Assembly (NCBI RefSeq): GCF_004768545.1 | Contig: NZ_CP038634.1 | Location: 1,178,001-1,242,000, forward strand | Source: Cupriavidus oxalaticus | Lineage (GTDB): Bacteria; Pseudomonadota; Gammaproteobacteria; Burkholderiales; Burkholderiaceae | Direction: 5' to 3' | Length of the DNA: 64,000 nucleotides | In this document: one piece after another, positions 54,687 through 64,000 of the stretch | Layout: the number at the start of each line of letters is the position of its first letter | Position numbering within the stretch: the first letter of the stretch is position 1 | Notes under the pieces: generated by a model | What the model saw: only the letters and a program-made list of their open reading frames with translations | Database searches by the model: none | Told to the model about the DNA's origin: nothing | Translations under genes and position numbers: made by a program

Positions 54687-55616
54687 CTATTGCTGCGTGA
54701 GCATCAGGTTCAGGTTTTGAACCGCGGCGCCGGATGCGCCTTTGCCAAGATTGTCGAAAACCGCGGACAGCAGGACGTGCCCGTGCTCCATGTTAGGAAA
54801 TACGCTTAAGTGCATGTCATTCGTACCGTTCAGTACCTGCGGATCCAGGTGTTCTAAAACGCGCGATTCGTGCAACGGCAGGACATGTACATGGGCCGCC
54901 CCCGCATAGTGGCGGGCGAGGCAAGCGTGGAGCGTGGCGCCATCCACGTCGGGGGCCAGCAGCCTCAACGCGAGGGGCACCGTCAGCACGATGCCCTGGC
55001 GGAACGCCCCATACGCGGGAACGAAGATCGGACGCTGCGCGAGCCCGGCATGCTGCTGGATCTCCGGGGGGTGCTTGTGCGCGAGTTCCAGGCCATACAC
55101 CTGGAATGCCGGCGCGCTGACGGCATCCGGCCCCTCATACTCCTCCACGCCGGCACGCCCGCGTCCGGAGTAGCCGGACACCGCATGAATGCTGACCGGG
55201 TAGCTGGCTGGCACAAGCCCGGCCTGCACCAGGGGACGCAGCAGGCCAATCGCACCGGTCGGATAGCAGCCGGGATTGGTGACCCGTCGCGCGTTCGCAA
55301 TGCGCGCGGCCTGTCCCGGTGTCATTTCCGGAAAACCATATGCCCAGTCCGGATGCGTGCGGTGGGCTGAACTTGCGTCGATCACCCTGACGGCGGGATT
55401 GACGATGGCGTTCACCGCCTCGCGCGCGGCGGCATCGGGCAAACAGAGGATGGCGATGTCGCAGGCATTGATGGCTTCCGCACGACGCCGTGGGTCCTTG
55501 CGTTCCGACGCGTCAAGCGTGAACAGGCTGAGGTCGGTCCGGCCGCGCAGCCGTTCGTGGATTTGCAACCCGGTGGTGCCTTGGTCGCCGTCGATAAAAA
55601 CCAGGGGGGAGCTCAT
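54687..55616 (-). CDS. argC: N-acetyl-gamma-glutamyl-phosphate reductase, type 2 (ArgC-like)
   Basis: 309 residues, the short type-2 AGPR form. NAD(P) fold start [19 protein letters not shown], active-site Cys117 in [10 protein letters not shown], and a C-terminal DMHLSVFPN motif. It normally reduces N-acetylglutamyl-phosphate in arginine synthesis. Here it stands alone, divergent from a LysR gene, with no other arg genes, so another acyl-phosphate substrate cannot be excluded. Confidence 0.88.
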   Translation of the reverse strand: MSSPLVFIDGDQGTTGLQIHERLRGRTDLSLFTLDASERKDPRRRAEAINACDIAILCLPDAAAREAVNAIVNPAVRVIDASSAHRTHPDWAYGFPEMTPGQAARIANARRVTNPGCYPTGAIGLLRPLVQAGLVPASYPVSIHAVSGYSGRGRAGVEEYEGPDAVSAPAFQVYGLELAHKHPPEIQQHAGLAQRPIFVPAYGAFRQGIVLTVPLALRLLAPDVDGATLHACLARHYAGAAHVHVLPLHESRVLEHLDPQVLNGTNDMHLSVFPNMEHGHVLLSAVFDNLGKGASGAAVQNLNLMLTQQ

Positions 55617-55716
55617 GCGAGGAATACTCCGGTGACTGAAGGGGGTAACACGTCGAAGGAGCACCCATCTTCCATGGAGCACTAGAATAGCGAAAGTTGA
55701 ATTTCACAACCTTGAC

Positions 55717-55733
55717 ATTCAGTTTTCCTGAAT
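55717..55733. promoter_or_regulatory. LysR-type operator in argC-like/lysR divergent region
   Basis: ATTCAG-TTTTC-CTGAAT: six-base arms, overall T-N11-A type. It lies 12 bases before the LysR start, suitable for autoregulation and argC-like control. Confidence 0.55.
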
Positions 55734-55744
55734 ATGGAGCCGAC

Positions 55745-56629
55745 ATGCGAGAGATCAGCCTGGACCGCCTGCGCACGCTGGTCGCCATTGCCGACCATGG
55801 CTCATTCGCCGAGGCGGCGCGTGCCTTGCACCTTGCGCCGCCCACGGTCAGCCTCCACATCGCTGACCTGGAACAACGCATCGGAGCACCGCTCCTGTCG
55901 CGAAAACGCGGACAGGTAAGGCCGTCGGCGATCGGAGAGGTGCTGGTGGAGCGCGGGCGTCGGCTGCTGGCCGATGCGGAGCAGGCGCTGGACGATATTC
56001 AACGACAGGTGGAGGGGCTCGAAGGGCGCGTCCGGCTCGGTGCGTCGACTGGCGCGATCGCGCACCTGCTGCCACAGGCGCTCGAGGTGCTGCGCCAGCA
56101 GCATCCCGCCATCGACATCCAGATTGCGGTCCTCACTTCGCAGGAAACACTGTCCCGGCTGGCGGACGGCACGCTGGATATCGGGCTGGTTGCACTGCCT
56201 CAGCCGCCGGTGGCCGGACTGGTGATAAAGCCCTGGCGCCGCGACCCCGTGATGGCCTTCGTGCCGGCGCATTGGCAGTGCCCGGCCCGCGTCACGCCGG
56301 ACTGGCTCGCCGCCCAGCCTCTGATTCTTAATGATGCGACCACGCGCCTCTCGCGTCAGACTGCGGAGTGGTTCGCGGCCGCGGGACACCATCCCGCACC
56401 ACGCATTCAGCTCAACTACAACGACGCGATCAAGAGCCTGGTCGCGGCGGGTTACGGCGCGGCGCTGTTGCCCCACGAGGCCACCACGCCATTGCCGGAC
56501 AAGCGCATCGTCATGCGTCCGCTGCGCCCGGCGTTATGGCGTCGGCTCGGCATCGCGCATCGTGCGGGGTACGTTGAACGCTCCACCCAACACGTACTGG
56601 ATGCGCTGTGGGATCTGCGATTGGTGTAG
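55745..56629 (+). CDS. LysR-family transcription regulator
   Basis: 294 residues. N-terminal winged HTH (SLDRLRTLVAIADHGSFAEAARALHLAPPTVS) and a C-terminal substrate-binding domain with VRLGASTGAIAHLL. ATG 55745 with GGAG nine bases before. Divergent from the argC-like gene across 128 bases; likely its regulator. Inducer unknown. Confidence 0.9.
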   Translation: MREISLDRLRTLVAIADHGSFAEAARALHLAPPTVSLHIADLEQRIGAPLLSRKRGQVRPSAIGEVLVERGRRLLADAEQALDDIQRQVEGLEGRVRLGASTGAIAHLLPQALEVLRQQHPAIDIQIAVLTSQETLSRLADGTLDIGLVALPQPPVAGLVIKPWRRDPVMAFVPAHWQCPARVTPDWLAAQPLILNDATTRLSRQTAEWFAAAGHHPAPRIQLNYNDAIKSLVAAGYGAALLPHEATTPLPDKRIVMRPLRPALWRRLGIAHRAGYVERSTQHVLDALWDLRLV

Positions 56630-56715
56630 TAGCTGCCAGTCGCAGCTTCGGTTCGCTACCCGTGTTTTAGCCACCCGCCCGCGTACTGGTGTGCTGGCGC
56701 CAGAGGTTAGCGGAT

Positions 56716-56729
56716 ACCGGAATTCCGGT
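56716..56729. other. 14-base palindrome
   Basis: ACCGGAATTCCGGT, a perfect palindrome in the space between the convergent lysR and leuA-like genes. No function assigned. Confidence 0.5.
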
Positions 56730-56760
56730 GTCGGCTTGTCCCGACGTTCGGCGATCCGTA

Positions 56761-56788
56761 CAGGCGGCGCTGTCCCCAGCGCCGCCTG
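56761..56788. terminator. Strong GC hairpin between lysR and leuA-like
   Basis: CAGGCGGCGCTG-TCCC-CAGCGCCGCCTG: a perfect 12-base stem between convergent genes. No T-run follows on either strand. Confidence 0.6.
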
Positions 56789-56822
56789 TGGTAGCTGCCG
56801 GCGACGTGGCCGGCCCCGCTTA

Positions 56823-58037
56823 TCAGGCGCTGAATGTGCGGGATTCCGCCACGCCAAAGGCAATGTCTCTCAGATCATCATCGGTGATCTCGGGCTTGGT
56901 ATCCGCCAGTCGCTTGAAGCGCGCGAAGGCGGCGGATAGCATTTCGTCGTCGCGAAAATGCATGCCCAGCTCCTGAACCCTGTGCCTGAAAGCATTCCGA
57001 CCAGAAAGCTTGCCAAGCACGAGCGCGCCTTTGTCCCATCCGACGTCTTCCGGTCGCATGATTTCATAGGTCTCGCGCGCTTTCAGGATGCCATCTTGAT
57101 GAATACCGGAAGCATGGGCGAAGGCATTTGCACCAACCACCGCCTTGTTGGGTGGAACGCTGAATCCCGTGGCCTCAGAGACAGCCCTGGACGCAGCGAG
57201 CAAATGGGCGGTGTTCACTCCAACATCTAGTCCGAACAGGTCGCGCCTGGTCTTTACTGCCATGACGACCTCTTCCAGAGACGCATTGCCTGCGCGCTCG
57301 CCAAGCCCGTTGATGGTGCATTCGATCTGACGCGCGCCACCATGTCTGACGGCCTCTAGCGAGTTGGCAACGGCCAGGCCGAGATCATTGTGGCAATGGA
57401 CTGACCATACGGCCTTGTCGGAGTTGGGAATACGCTCGCGAAGCTTCCTGAGTCCTTCGGCGAATTCGGCGGGCATGGCATAGCCAACGGTGTCGGGAAA
57501 GTTGATCGTGGTCGCCCCTTCGTCGATGACACCCTCGATCACGCGACAGAGGAAATCCGGGTCCGATCGACTCCCATCCTCAGTGCTGAATTCCACGTCG
57601 TCCGTGAATTTTCGCGCGAAGCGGACAGCAGTGCGGGCCCGCAGAGATACCTCCTCCGGGGTCATGCGCAGCTTCTTCTCCATGTGCAACGCTGACGTTG
57701 CAATAAAGGTGTGGATGCGGGATCTTCTCGCGCCGCTCAGCGCATTGGCGGCTCTCTCGATATCCCGCTCGTTGGCACGGGCAAGCGAGCAGATCACGCT
57801 GCCTTTTACTTGCCGGGAAATCTCCTTGATGGCGTCGTGGTCGCCATCCGAGCTGGCTGCAAAGCCGGCTTCGATGACATCGACGTTCAGGGCGTCCAGC
57901 TGTTCCGCGATCGCGATTTTCTGCCTGATGGCCATCGCCGCGCCGGGCGACTGTTCGCCATCGCGCAGGGTGGTGTCAAAGATGACGAGCTTGTCGCCGG
58001 CGCTGGCCGAACTGTGGGGCTTCGGGTGTCCGTTCAT
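56823..58037 (-). CDS. leuA: 2-isopropylmalate synthase lacking the leucine-feedback domain
   Basis: 404 residues. DRE-TIM catalytic barrel: [21 protein letters not shown] and [15 protein letters not shown] match LeuA rather than homocitrate synthase. Usual LeuA is 510-570 residues; this ends at the point where the C-terminal regulatory (LeuA dimer) domain would begin, so leucine inhibition should be lost. It condenses 2-oxoisovalerate or another 2-oxoacid with acetyl-CoA. A second full leuA elsewhere is expected. It is 27 bases downstream of the leucine-dehydrogenase-like gene, same strand. Confidence 0.9.
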   Translation of the reverse strand: MNGHPKPHSSASAGDKLVIFDTTLRDGEQSPGAAMAIRQKIAIAEQLDALNVDVIEAGFAASSDGDHDAIKEISRQVKGSVICSLARANERDIERAANALSGARRSRIHTFIATSALHMEKKLRMTPEEVSLRARTAVRFARKFTDDVEFSTEDGSRSDPDFLCRVIEGVIDEGATTINFPDTVGYAMPAEFAEGLRKLRERIPNSDKAVWSVHCHNDLGLAVANSLEAVRHGGARQIECTINGLGERAGNASLEEVVMAVKTRRDLFGLDVGVNTAHLLAASRAVSEATGFSVPPNKAVVGANAFAHASGIHQDGILKARETYEIMRPEDVGWDKGALVLGKLSGRNAFRHRVQELGMHFRDDEMLSAAFARFKRLADTKPEITDDDLRDIAFGVAESRTFSA

Positions 58038-58064
58038 ATACCTTCTCCGGGTCGGGGTGACAGC

Positions 58065-59159
58065 TCAGTGCAACCCGATGCCGTGCGACAACACCTCGTG
58101 CGCCCACTTCACCGCCTCGCGTGCCGGCGCCTCGCCTGCCGACTCTACGCGTTGCGCGAGCCTGAGCACCCGATCGCGGATACCGGCCACTTCATCGCGA
58201 AGGGCTGAATCGTCGACGCCGCCGAGGTATTCCCGGGCGCAACTTACGATGCCACCGGCATTGATGAGGAAATCCGGCGCATAGAAGATGCCGCGCTGAT
58301 GCAAGGTGTCGCCTTCGGCCAGTGAAGCGAGTTGGTTGTTTGCGCCGCCGGCGATGATCTGGAAGCGGCAGCTTTCGGCCACGGCCGGGGTGATGACGGC
58401 ACCCAGCGCACAAGGTGCAAATACGTCGACATCCGCGCCCGTAATGGCTTCCGGCGATACGACGTGTGCGCCAAATTGCTGTTGCGCCTGCGATGCGCGC
58501 CCGGCATCGATATCCGCCACGGTCAGGTTCGCACCCGCCTCATGGAGGCGGCGGCAGAGTTCCCAGCCTACCGACCCCAGTCCCTGGACGGCCACTGACA
58601 GCCCCGCGAGCGACTTGCGGTCCAGGCGGTACTGCGCCGCCGCCTGAATACCGACGAACACGCCATAAGCTGTCCACGGCGAGGGGTTGCCACCGAATCC
58701 GCCGTCGCGCGGCATGCCGCTAACGTAGCCGGTCTCGGCCTGGACAGCGCGCATGTCGTCCACCGTCGTGCCCACGTCTTCAGCCGTGATATAGCTGCCT
58801 CGCAGCGACTCCACCATGCGGCCGAATGCGCGGAAGAGCTGTTGGCGGTCCGTCTGCGCCGGCGAGCGCAGGATCACAGCCTTGCCGCCGCCGAAAGGCA
58901 GCCCGGCGAGGGCGTTCTTGTAAGCCATGCCCTGCGACAGGCGCAGGGCGTCGGACAGCGCCTCGGTCTCGGCGGAATAGGTCCAGTACCGGCAGCCGCC
59001 GAAGGCGGGGCCCAGTCTGGTGTTGTAGATGGCGATGATGGCCTGCAGGCCGGATTGCGGATCAGTGGCGAGCGTCACGCGCTCGTGGGACAGGCCTTCG
59101 CCGGTGCCGAACAGGCGGACAGCGGCCGCGTGGGTACGGTCGTTCAACTTCTTCTCCAT
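58065..59159 (-). CDS. Leu/Phe/Val/Glu dehydrogenase family (leucine-dehydrogenase-like)
   Basis: 364 residues. Catalytic lysines K81 and K93 in MAYKNALAGLPFGGGKAV, nucleotide loop QGLGSVG, and opening AIYNTRLGPAFGGCRYW, typical of leucine dehydrogenase. It interconverts branched 2-oxoacids and amino acids with NAD(H) and ammonia. Operon with the LeuA-like gene: together they could extend a 2-oxoacid by one carbon chain step and aminate it, or degrade amino acids. Confidence 0.88.
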   Translation of the reverse strand: MEKKLNDRTHAAAVRLFGTGEGLSHERVTLATDPQSGLQAIIAIYNTRLGPAFGGCRYWTYSAETEALSDALRLSQGMAYKNALAGLPFGGGKAVILRSPAQTDRQQLFRAFGRMVESLRGSYITAEDVGTTVDDMRAVQAETGYVSGMPRDGGFGGNPSPWTAYGVFVGIQAAAQYRLDRKSLAGLSVAVQGLGSVGWELCRRLHEAGANLTVADIDAGRASQAQQQFGAHVVSPEAITGADVDVFAPCALGAVITPAVAESCRFQIIAGGANNQLASLAEGDTLHQRGIFYAPDFLINAGGIVSCAREYLGGVDDSALRDEVAGIRDRVLRLAQRVESAGEAPAREAVKWAHEVLSHGIGLH

Positions 59160-59428
59160 GACGTGGGGAATGCAAAGCTGTAGCTCTGCCTTCCTTGGCA
59201 CACCGCCTGGGTTGCAGTGCGGTGCGGCTTTGATGGGCGCGGAGCCCCCATCGGGTTCGGCGGCGGGCGATTGTGTCGCGCCAGCGCCGGGTTGGCATCT
59301 TACTCAGATCCGGGCGTGGAAGCGGTTGGGGTTTTCGCTTACCCCAAGGTTGGCCTCTACATCCATTCACACGCTTTTCAGTGGCAAACGGTGGCGTCCA
59401 TGCAGGCTTCTACGGCCGGCCCCGCGTG

Positions 59429-60826
59429 CTACCTGGTGCCACCGTGCAGCACCGCATTGCGGCGCGCGTACAGAAAGTAGACCGACAGCCCGATCCCGAG
59501 CCACGTGAGGAAGGCGACCCAGGTCAGCGCTTGAAGGTGCGCCATCAGGAACAGGCAGAAGCCAACCGATAGCAGCGGAACCACCGGCACGCCGGGGCAG
59601 CGAAAGGCCCTCTTCAGTTCGGGACGGGTCCGGCGCAGTACCAGCACCGCGATTGAAATGAGCGTGAAGGCGGCGAGCGTGCCGATATTGATCAACTCGG
59701 CCAGCACATTGAGCGGCACGAAGGCGGCGATCATCGCGAACACAATGCCGACGGTCCACGTGGCAAAGAACGGCGTGGCGTGCAACGGGTGCACCGACGA
59801 CAGCCTGGCGGGCAGCAGGCCATCGCGAGACATGGCAAAAATCACGCGAGTCTGGCCAAAGGTCATCACCAGGATCACTGTGGTCATGCCCAGAATAGCG
59901 CCCAGGTCGACAAAGCCGGCCACCCAGTTCTGTCCCGCGTACTGCAGCACCAGCGACACGGGATGGTCGACGCCGGCGAACTTGGTGAAGGGGACGACGC
60001 CAGTCATGATGGCCGCGACTATCACGTATAGCACTGTGCAGACCGTCAGCGAGCCGATGATACCCACCGGCAGGTCGCGGTGCGGATTTCGCACTTCCTC
60101 GGCGGCGGAGGTCACCGCATCGAAACCGATGAAGGCGAAGAAAACCAGCGCCGCCGCATTGAAGATGCCAGATACCCCGAACGGCGCGAATGGCTGCCAG
60201 TTGGCCGGCTTGACGTGCCAGACGCCGACCGCGATGAACAGCACCACCACCGCAATCTTGATCGCCACCATCACGTTATTGAGTCGGGCCGACTCCCGCA
60301 CGCCGCAGGACACCACCCAAGTGGTGACTAACATGATCAGGAAAGCCGGCAGGTTGAACAAGGTGGTCACGCCTGGCACCGCCCCCGGAGCTGCCGTCAG
60401 CGCCGTCGGTAAATGCAGGCCGAAACCTGCCACCAGCGACTGGAAGTATCCCGACCATCCTACCGAAACCGCCGAGGTAGCCAGACCGTATTCGAGCAGA
60501 AGGTCCCAGCCGATCATCCAGGCGATGATCTCGCCCAGAGTCGCGTAGCTATACGTATAGATCGATCCCGACACCGGGATGGCGGAGGCGAACTCGGCAT
60601 AGCACAGCGCGGCGAAGCCGCAGGCCATGGCCGCAATGACGAAAGACACGGTCAGCGCCGGGCCCGCGGTCAAAGCGCCGGTGCCGGTCAGCACGAAGAT
60701 GCCGGTGCCGATGATGGCGCCGATGCCCATCAGCACGAGGTCCATCGGACCCAGCACCTTCTTCAGGCCGCCGACGTTGCGGTCCACCAGCATGGCGTCA
60801 ATGTCTTTGGTTCGGAACAAGCTCAT
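59429..60826 (-). CDS. APC-superfamily amino-acid permease
   Basis: 465 residues, about 12-13 membrane helices. The N-terminal GLKKVLGPMDLVLMGIGAII and IGTGIFVLTG loop match the cationic/branched amino-acid (CAT-like) family; GFDAVTSAAEEV lies in helix 6. ATG 60826 has AAGGAG nine bases upstream. It likely imports or exports the amino acids used by the two enzymes downstream, from which it is separated by 269 bases. Confidence 0.92.
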   Translation of the reverse strand: MSLFRTKDIDAMLVDRNVGGLKKVLGPMDLVLMGIGAIIGTGIFVLTGTGALTAGPALTVSFVIAAMACGFAALCYAEFASAIPVSGSIYTYSYATLGEIIAWMIGWDLLLEYGLATSAVSVGWSGYFQSLVAGFGLHLPTALTAAPGAVPGVTTLFNLPAFLIMLVTTWVVSCGVRESARLNNVMVAIKIAVVVLFIAVGVWHVKPANWQPFAPFGVSGIFNAAALVFFAFIGFDAVTSAAEEVRNPHRDLPVGIIGSLTVCTVLYVIVAAIMTGVVPFTKFAGVDHPVSLVLQYAGQNWVAGFVDLGAILGMTTVILVMTFGQTRVIFAMSRDGLLPARLSSVHPLHATPFFATWTVGIVFAMIAAFVPLNVLAELINIGTLAAFTLISIAVLVLRRTRPELKRAFRCPGVPVVPLLSVGFCLFLMAHLQALTWVAFLTWLGIGLSVYFLYARRNAVLHGGTR

Positions 60827-61204
60827 ATAGGGGTCTCCTTCATGTGCTGCCGAGCGTTCGCACGGGCCCGCGCCGGGTGGCGACGAGTCATGCGGGCGCG
60901 CGGCTTGCGGGGAGCGTGCTGCCGGGGTCGACAGCACGGCTTGCCGGCACGCAGGTCGCGCACCGGCCCCGGTATTTGTTGGAATTATCCGGACCGATCA
61001 GGCCGCGGGGACACGGAGATAAAGCCGGAACCAGCGCATGGTGCCGCTCATGTAGACGCGGGCTTTTTCGAGAGTGTCTTAGTCGTCCAGGCTGGTCGCG
61101 GCCAGGGCTTCGCGCAAGTTGGCGATAGTGAGGTAATCACGATGTCTGTCTCCGCATGCTTCTTTTGTCTGGGGAGTGTAGGAAGCGTCCGCGCCATCGT
61201 AAAA
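60827..61204. other. Intergenic region with decayed coding remnant
   Basis: 378 bases without an intact gene. The 60998-61190 part holds the remnant listed separately. The rest, before the permease ATG, presumably contains its promoter, but no clear hexamers were assigned. Confidence 0.5.
60998..61190 (-). pseudogene. Coding remnant interrupted by an in-frame stop
   Basis: On the minus strand one frame reads DRHRDYLTIANLREALA, then TTSLDD-like sequence, a TAA (61079-61081), and resumes DTLEKARVYMSGTMRWFRLY before a TGA at 60998. Composition and codon choice are protein-like, so this may be the decayed 3' end of a gene. I do not recognise the family. Confidence 0.35.
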
Positions 61205-61507
61205 TCAAAAATTCCAACACCTGATATGCTCGGAACGAATAGCGAAAGGATAGTCGCGGCCAAGCCTCCGCGAGGCGCCGGGCGCGATCTTGTTTTCCAC
61301 CACAATCGCCTGGCCCAATTCACGGCTGGCCGCCTCAGCCAGTGCGCGCGTCACCTGGTCGGTGACGCCACCAGCGCCATAAGGGACGATGAGCCGGATC
61401 GGGCGGGTCGGGAAATCGTCGGCAGCCAGTGCCTGCGTGCCGAGAGGTGCCGTCAGCGCGAGGCCGGTGGCAGCCAGTGCGATGCGCAAAATGCGACGTC
61501 GTTGCAT
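61205..61507 (-). pseudogene. Truncated Bug/TctC-type tricarboxylate receptor
   Basis: The first ~70 residues are a textbook Bug (tripartite tricarboxylate receptor) start: a signal peptide (ILRIALAATGLALTAPLGTQALA) and FPTRPIRLIVPYGAGGVTDQ, then LGQAIVVENK. Bug proteins are about 320 residues; here similarity stops after residue ~73 and the frame ends at 100. No remaining transporter genes. A deletion remnant. Confidence 0.8.
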
Positions 61508-61645
61508 CAGGGTTGTCTCCTTCCATGTCCGCCGGATCTGTCATGTCCGGTCTGCGAGGTTGTCCGCATTGGGGGCTGACGCGTCCTTCAGTGCTAAGTT
61601 ATTGATTTTTCCGCACGCGCGGTCCGACGCGTCTATCCTCAGGCC

Positions 61646-62308
61646 ATGACCTTCGACCTCTTCGACAACCTCGACGACACCGCCCCTGCCGATTCTGCGC
61701 CCGAGCCCCTGGCGGACGGCGCAGTGGTGCTGCGCGGCCTGGCGCGCGCGGATGCAGAGGCCCTGCTCGCCGACGTGCAGGCGGTGATTGCCGCGGCCCC
61801 GCTGCGCCACATGGTGACGCCTGGCGGCCTGACGATGTCGGTGGCGATGACGAACTGCGGGGATGCGGGCTGGGTCTCGGATGCCCGCGGCTACCGCTAC
61901 GACCGCACGGACCCGCTGAGCGGCCAGCCCTGGCCGGCGATGCCGCCGCGATTGCGCGCGCTGGCGGCCGAAGCGGCGGCGCAAGCCGGCTTTGCCGGCT
62001 TCGCGCCCGATGCCTGCCTGGTCAACCGCTATGTGCCGGGCACGCGCCTGTCGCTGCACCAGGACCGCGATGAACGCGACTTCGGCGCGCCGATCGTATC
62101 GGTCTCGCTGGGCTTGCCAGCGGTATTCCTGTTCGGCGGCATGCGCCGCGCGGACCGGCCGCAGCGCGTGCGGCTGGCGCATGGCGACGTGGTGGTGTGG
62201 GGCGGCCCGTCGCGGCTGGCCTTCCACGGCGTGGCGCCGCTGGCCGATGGGGATCATCCGCTGCTGGGACGCGCGCGCGTCAACCTGACGTTGCGCAAGG
62301 CGCTGTGA
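61646..62308 (+). CDS. alkB: AlkB DNA oxidative demethylase
   Basis: 220 residues of the Fe(II)/2-oxoglutarate dioxygenase fold. Metal ligands H138 and D140 (LSLHQDRDE) and H194; 2-oxoglutarate Arg211 and Arg217 (RVNLTLRK); nucleotide-flip region near MTNCGDAGW. It repairs 1-methyladenine and 3-methylcytosine. No ada gene beside it, so adaptive control is not evident. Confidence 0.95.
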   Translation: MTFDLFDNLDDTAPADSAPEPLADGAVVLRGLARADAEALLADVQAVIAAAPLRHMVTPGGLTMSVAMTNCGDAGWVSDARGYRYDRTDPLSGQPWPAMPPRLRALAAEAAAQAGFAGFAPDACLVNRYVPGTRLSLHQDRDERDFGAPIVSVSLGLPAVFLFGGMRRADRPQRVRLAHGDVVVWGGPSRLAFHGVAPLADGDHPLLGRARVNLTLRKAL

Positions 62309-62400
62309 CGCGAGCCTGGCGCGGCTTGGTTTTGCACTTTGGGCAGGGTTTTCTACAGTCAAGGGACTGCCGAAAACGCCAACGCGCAAAGGATCCCACC

Positions 62401-62886
62401 ATGCATCTCGAAGGCTCCTGCCATTGTGGCGCCGTCCATTTCTCGCTGGAATCGGACTCGCCGTGCCCGTACATGCACTGCCATTGCTCGATCTGCCGCA
62501 AGACCGCCGGCGGCGGCGGCTATGCGATCAATATCGGCGGCGATGCCGCCACGCTGCACGTGCGCGGGCGCAAACACCTGGGCATCTACCACGCGGTGCT
62601 GCGCGAGCCGGGCAAGCGCGCGCGGCGCTCGCCGGCACAGCGGCATTTCTGCGTGAAGTGCGGCAGCGCGCTGTGGCTGTGGGATCCGCGCTGGCCGGAG
62701 CTGGTGTATCCGCATGCCTCGGCCATCGACACGCCGCTGCCGCGCCCGCCCGAGGTGGTGGAAGCCTCGCTGGAATCCGCCGCGCCATGGGTCGATGTGC
62801 CCAAGGGCAAGGGCCACGTGCGCTGCGACACGTGGCCGGAGGAATCGCTGGCCGACTGGCACAAGCGCCACGGCTTGTCCTCCTGA
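62401..62886 (+). CDS. GFA-family zinc protein
   Basis: 161 residues. Zinc ligands as in the glutathione-dependent formaldehyde-activating family: SCHCGAV, CHCSICRKT, and FCVKCGSALW. Family members are mostly not true Gfa enzymes; specific role unknown. It begins 92 bases after alkB on the same strand. Confidence 0.88.
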   Translation: MHLEGSCHCGAVHFSLESDSPCPYMHCHCSICRKTAGGGGYAINIGGDAATLHVRGRKHLGIYHAVLREPGKRARRSPAQRHFCVKCGSALWLWDPRWPELVYPHASAIDTPLPRPPEVVEASLESAAPWVDVPKGKGHVRCDTWPEESLADWHKRHGLSS

Positions 62887-62935
62887 CGGCACCCATCCCC
62901 CACTGCCTGGCGCGGCCTCGCTGCCGGCCAGTGGC

Positions 62936-63853
62936 TCAGGCCGGCAGGAAACCCTCCACCGTCAGGTAGCGTTCGCCGGTGTCGTAGTTGAAGCCGAGCA
63001 CGCGCGCATTGGCGGGCAGCTCCGGCAGCTTCTGCGCGATCGCGGCCAGCGTCGCGCCGGACGAGATGCCGACCAGGATGCCTTCTTCGCGCGCGCAGCG
63101 GCGGGCCATCTCGCGCGCGGGTTCGGCATCGACCTGGATCACGCCGTCGAGCAGCGCGGTGTCGAGGTTCTTCGGGATAAAGCCCGCGCCGATGCCCTGG
63201 ATCGGATGCGGTGCCGGCGCGCCGCCGGAGATCACCGGCGAGGCCACCGGCTCGACGCCGAAGACCTTGAGCTGCGGCCACTTGTCCTTCAGCACCCGGG
63301 CGCAGCCGGTCAGGTGGCCGCCGGTGCCGACGCCGGTGATGAGCACGTCAAGCCCTTCGGGGAAGTCGTTCAGGATTTCCTGCGCGGTGGTGCGCACGTG
63401 CACGTCGATGTTGGCGGGGTTCTCGAACTGTTGCGGCATCCAGGCGCCGGGCGTGGCGGCAACCAGTTCCTCGGCACGCGCGATCGCGCCCTTCATGCCC
63501 TTCTCGCGCGGAGTCAGGTCGAAGCTGGCGCCGTAGGCCAGCATCAGCCGGCGGCGCTCGATCGACATGCTGTCCGGCATCACCAGCACCAGCTTGTAGC
63601 CCTTGACCGCGGCCACCATTGCCAGGCCTATGCCGGTATTGCCGGAGGTCGGCTCGATGATGGTGCCGCCCGGCTTCAGCACGCCACGGCGCTCGGCGTC
63701 TTCGACCATCGACAGCGCAATGCGGTCCTTGATCGAGGCGCCGGGATTGCTGCGCTCGGACTTGATCCAGACTTCGTGCCCGCTGCCGAACAGGCGGTTG
63801 ATGCGGATATGCGGGGTATTGCCGATCGTCTGCAGGATGTTCTGGACCTTCAT
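62936..63853 (-). CDS. cysK: Cysteine synthase A (O-acetylserine sulfhydrylase)
   Basis: 305 residues. PLP Lys42 in [10 protein letters not shown], substrate loop TSGNTGIG, phosphate loop [10 protein letters not shown] and GISSG. It makes cysteine from O-acetylserine and sulfide. Length and the GNTGIG loop fit CysK slightly better than CysM. ATG 63853 with GGAGAA. Monocistronic in the visible sequence. Confidence 0.9.
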   Translation of the reverse strand: MKVQNILQTIGNTPHIRINRLFGSGHEVWIKSERSNPGASIKDRIALSMVEDAERRGVLKPGGTIIEPTSGNTGIGLAMVAAVKGYKLVLVMPDSMSIERRRLMLAYGASFDLTPREKGMKGAIARAEELVAATPGAWMPQQFENPANIDVHVRTTAQEILNDFPEGLDVLITGVGTGGHLTGCARVLKDKWPQLKVFGVEPVASPVISGGAPAPHPIQGIGAGFIPKNLDTALLDGVIQVDAEPAREMARRCAREEGILVGISSGATLAAIAQKLPELPANARVLGFNYDTGERYLTVEGFLPA

Positions 63854-63943
63854 CGTGTTCTCCGTGGCGGGCGCGGCGCGGCAGGGCCCTGGGGGCAACG
63901 GCGTCGCTGGATCGAAATGAACGGAAGATTTTAGTGCAAAGCG

Positions 63944-63960
63944 GCCACGGGGCCCGTGGC
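63944..63960. other. Short GC hairpin near the right edge
   Basis: GCCACGG-GGC-CCGTGGC, upstream of cysK. It could be the terminator of a gene beyond the window. Confidence 0.35.
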
Positions 63961-64000
63961 GTAGGATGGTGCCCCGCTGCGCTTTCCGCTTTCGCGCTTC

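Overview
The window is high-GC (roughly two thirds G+C by eye), densely coded DNA whose gene content points to a beta-proteobacterium of the Cupriavidus/Ralstonia group. That is an inference from gene families and order (Burkholderiales-type stress genes, fliE divergent from fliF, anaerobic ubiquinone genes beside nitrogen-oxide regulators), probably on a secondary replicon; no marker gene in the window fixes the species. No rRNA, tRNA, CRISPR array, IS element or phage was found.

Layout. (1) 0-11.1 kb: a 5'-truncated diguanylate cyclase, then a low-oxygen/nitrogen-oxide block: ubiU-ubiV-ubiT (O2-independent ubiquinone synthesis), a nitronate monooxygenase, an operon of hemerythrin, polytopic membrane protein and Crp/Fnr regulator, and a divergent NarX/NarL-type two-component system. 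FNR-like half-palindromes sit in the promoter regions. (2) 11.3-29.6 kb: a stress-protection block of many small or poorly known proteins: DUF3309, DUF3008, two ParB-like proteins, SDR dehydrogenases, BON and PRC-barrel proteins, DNA topoisomerase IB in a run with DUF3182 and a hydrolase, a low-affinity iron permease homologue, two 'IVAGRFDS' paralogues, a histone-H1-like protein, an atypical histidine kinase with a sigma54 response regulator, a second sigma54 activator and a hybrid kinase. (3) 29.8-39.7 kb: a non-homologous end-joining locus (ligD and ku) with a hybrid kinase between them whose N-terminal receiver looks phosphorylation-dead, an exported BON protein, a Gln/Gly-rich protein and a DUF2236 protein.

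(4) 39.7-54.6 kb: flagellar late and MS-ring/export genes. An AT-richer 0.9-kb region full of inverted repeats precedes an Hfq-like RNA-chaperone paralogue, then fliC (clear sigma28 promoter and intrinsic terminator), flaG, fliD, fliS, fliT, a FliK-like gene with an FlhB C-domain homologue, fliE on the opposite strand, and fliF-G-H-I-J-K. (5) 54.7-64 kb: an amino-acid block (argC-like, LysR regulator, regulatory-domain-less 2-isopropylmalate synthase, leucine-dehydrogenase-like gene, amino-acid permease), two decayed gene remnants, then alkB, a GFA-family gene and a cysteine synthase.

How it fits together: region 1 senses nitrate, NO and low oxygen and supports quinone-dependent nitrate respiration; regions 2-3 look like a stationary-phase/desiccation/DNA-damage set centred on chromosome protection and end joining; region 4 builds the flagellar basal body and filament, with a possible post-transcriptional layer through the Hfq paralogue. 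The least explained items are the Hfq-like gene and the palindrome-rich region before it, the degenerate signalling domains, and the ParB-like and DUF3182 genes.
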